DNA from: an uncultured Ruminococcus sp.
Lineage (GTDB): Bacteria; Bacillota; Clostridia; Oscillospirales; CAG-272
NCBI GenBank assembly: GCA_902796505.1
Contig: CADBPA010000130.1
Coordinates: forward strand, 1 to 13,910
DNA length: 13,910 nucleotides
Direction of reading: 5' to 3'
Of this stretch, positions 12,829 to 13,910 are shown piece by piece. The first letter of the stretch is position 1, and every line of letters begins with the position of its first letter. The position numbers and the translations under genes are program-made. The notes below the pieces were generated by a model. That model searched no databases and was not told the DNA's origin. It was given only the letters and a program-made list of their open reading frames with translations.

Positions 12829-13910
12829 ACCTCGGCGCCGGCTTCGTCCGGCTCATCCTCCGCCTCATCGGAGGCGCCCTCCGGGGCTTCCTCCACGCCT
12901 GCGGAAGCCTCCTCTGCGGATTCTTCGGGTTTCGGCTCCCACGGACGCTCTTTGTAGAACGCCATAAATTCGGGATACTGATCGCGCAGAGAGCATTTGA
13001 GCGAGGTGATGGCGCATTCGAGCATATCCTCGGTCGGCTCTTTGGTCGTCAGCCTCTGCACCCAGAGACCGGGCGCGGAGAGGATCTTCGTAAAGAGGTT
13101 TTCGTGCTTTCCGGCATAGCGGATGAATTCGTATCCGATCCCGACGACCAGCGGCAGGATCAGAAGGCGGATGGCGGTGTAGATGAGATTTCCGAGCGCG
13201 GTCGGCAGCTCCTCGATGCCGGGGAAGATCATACGGATGAAAAGTCCGGCGAGGACGCCGAGCAGGATCATGAAGAACATGAAGCTCGTTCCGCAGCGGG
13301 GGTGAAAACGCTTGTGCTTCATCGCGTTTTCGGGCGTCAGCTCGTCGCCCGCCTCGAAGCAGGCGATGGATTTATGCTCGGCGCCGTGGTACATGAACAC
13401 CCGCTTGATCTCCGGCATCAGCGTGACCAGAGCGAGATAGGAGAGAAAGACGGCGATCTTGATCACCCCTTCGAGGACGGCCGCCCAGAGTCCGAGCCTG
13501 CCTCCTCCGAGGATCCACCGATCCAGCACCGTCTGCACGAGAAAGCGCGGCAGGAAGATGAACAGCCCGACCGCGAGCAGCAGGCCGAGGATCGTTCCGA
13601 TCACCATCGCAACGCGCACGATCCCGACGCCGAAGTGCTTTTTCAGCCATTTTTCAAATTTTGTCTCTTCCTCTTCCTCGATTCCGAGCGCGTCCGCCGA
13701 GGCCTCCAGCGTATGGACCGAAAGGATCATGGTTTCGACGAAATTGATGATGCCGCGGAGGATCGGCAGGTCGAGGATCTTGTGCTTTTGCCGGACCGAA
13801 TCGAATTTCTGCTCGGTCACGACCAGACTGCCGTCTTCTTTGCGGCAGGTGGTGACGACGTGGTCGTCCGCCTTCATCATAACGCCTTCCAGCACCGCCT
13901 GACCGCCGAC
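12825..13910 (-). CDS. DUF1385 (YqhQ-like) membrane protein, N-terminus cut by the window edge
   Basis: Open at the right edge; 361 residues are visible. The first residues are VGGQAVLEGVMM, the hallmark N-terminus of DUF1385, so probably only about 5-15 residues are missing. Membrane segments lie at about 97-120, 141-165, 208-230 and 239-261. Between them are the conserved YHGAEHKSI (174-182) and HPRCGTSF (203-210), whose His, Glu and Cys residues look like a metal or active site. The C-terminal 35 residues are acidic, low-complexity Glu/Ala/Pro and go beyond the conserved domain. The biochemical function of the family is not known to me. Conserved linkage to prmC suggests a housekeeping role, but this is inference. 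The GTG at 13895 lies within the conserved motif and is not the true start. Confidence 0.9.
   Translation of the reverse strand, partial: VGGQAVLEGVMMKADDHVVTTCRKEDGSLVVTEQKFDSVRQKHKILDLPILRGIINFVETMILSVHTLEASADALGIEEEEETKFEKWLKKHFGVGIVRVAMVIGTILGLLLAVGLFIFLPRFLVQTVLDRWILGGGRLGLWAAVLEGVIKIAVFLSYLALVTLMPEIKRVFMYHGAEHKSIACFEAGDELTPENAMKHKRFHPRCGTSFMFFMILLGVLAGLFIRMIFPGIEELPTALGNLIYTAIRLLILPLVVGIGYEFIRYAGKHENLFTKILSAPGLWVQRLTTKEPTEDMLECAITSLKCSLRDQYPEFMAFYKERPWEPKPEESAEEASAGVEEAPEGASDEAEDEPDEAGAEV

Noticed and set aside
1..13910. CRISPR arrays, tRNA genes, prophage or transposon remnants
   Set aside because: I saw no spaced direct repeats, no tRNA-like cloverleaf and no integrase or transposase motifs on either strand.

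Overview
The window looks like a chromosomal piece of a moderately GC-rich member of Bacillota, most likely an uncultured Clostridia lineage. I base this on gene content: a Rex redox repressor, a DnaD-type initiator followed by a DnaC/DnaI-type helicase loader, a DUF1385 (YqhQ-like) membrane protein beside prmC, the rimI-tsaD-rex neighbourhood known from Bacillus, and strong AGGAGG-type ribosome binding sites. The species cannot be named from this sequence. Every convincing gene lies on the minus strand, so transcription runs from the right edge to the left edge. I see no tRNA, rRNA, CRISPR array, insertion sequence or phage gene.

Right and centre (about 4477-13910): a tightly packed housekeeping cluster. 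In transcription order it is a DUF1385 membrane protein (cut by the right edge), prmC, ddl, murI, rbfA, an NrnA-type DHH phosphoesterase, rimI, tsaD, rex, dnaD and a DnaC/DnaI-like loader. Several junctions are 4-nt ATGA overlaps or 14-nt overlaps and the others are gaps of about 20-60 nt, so most of it is probably one long operon. It joins release-factor methylation, D-Glu and D-Ala-D-Ala supply for peptidoglycan, 30S maturation, nanoRNA/pAp turnover, tRNA t6A formation, NADH sensing and replication initiation. A hairpin with a T-run (4424-4466) probably ends it.

Middle left (about 2927-4384): a self-contained two-gene unit. A 93-residue stand-alone winged-helix protein, similar to the DNA-binding part of WYL regulators, is followed after 3 nt by a DraG-type ADP-ribosylglycohydrolase. 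The unit has its own extended -10 promoter, a perfect 7+4+7 inverted repeat just upstream of the -10, a further half-site downstream, and its own terminator. It looks autoregulated and is the best candidate here for an undescribed small system.

Left (1-2754): one large MMPL/RND-type membrane transporter with its own good sigma-A-like promoter (TTGCAA, 17 nt, TATGAT). Its reading frame is open at the left edge and only the extreme C-terminus seems to be missing.

Other points worth attention: MurI has Cys where the family normally has Asn after the first catalytic Cys; RimI lacks about seven residues of a helix; a hairpin covers the ddl ribosome binding site; the central part of dnaD has much lower GC than its surroundings; and GATC is strongly over-represented.
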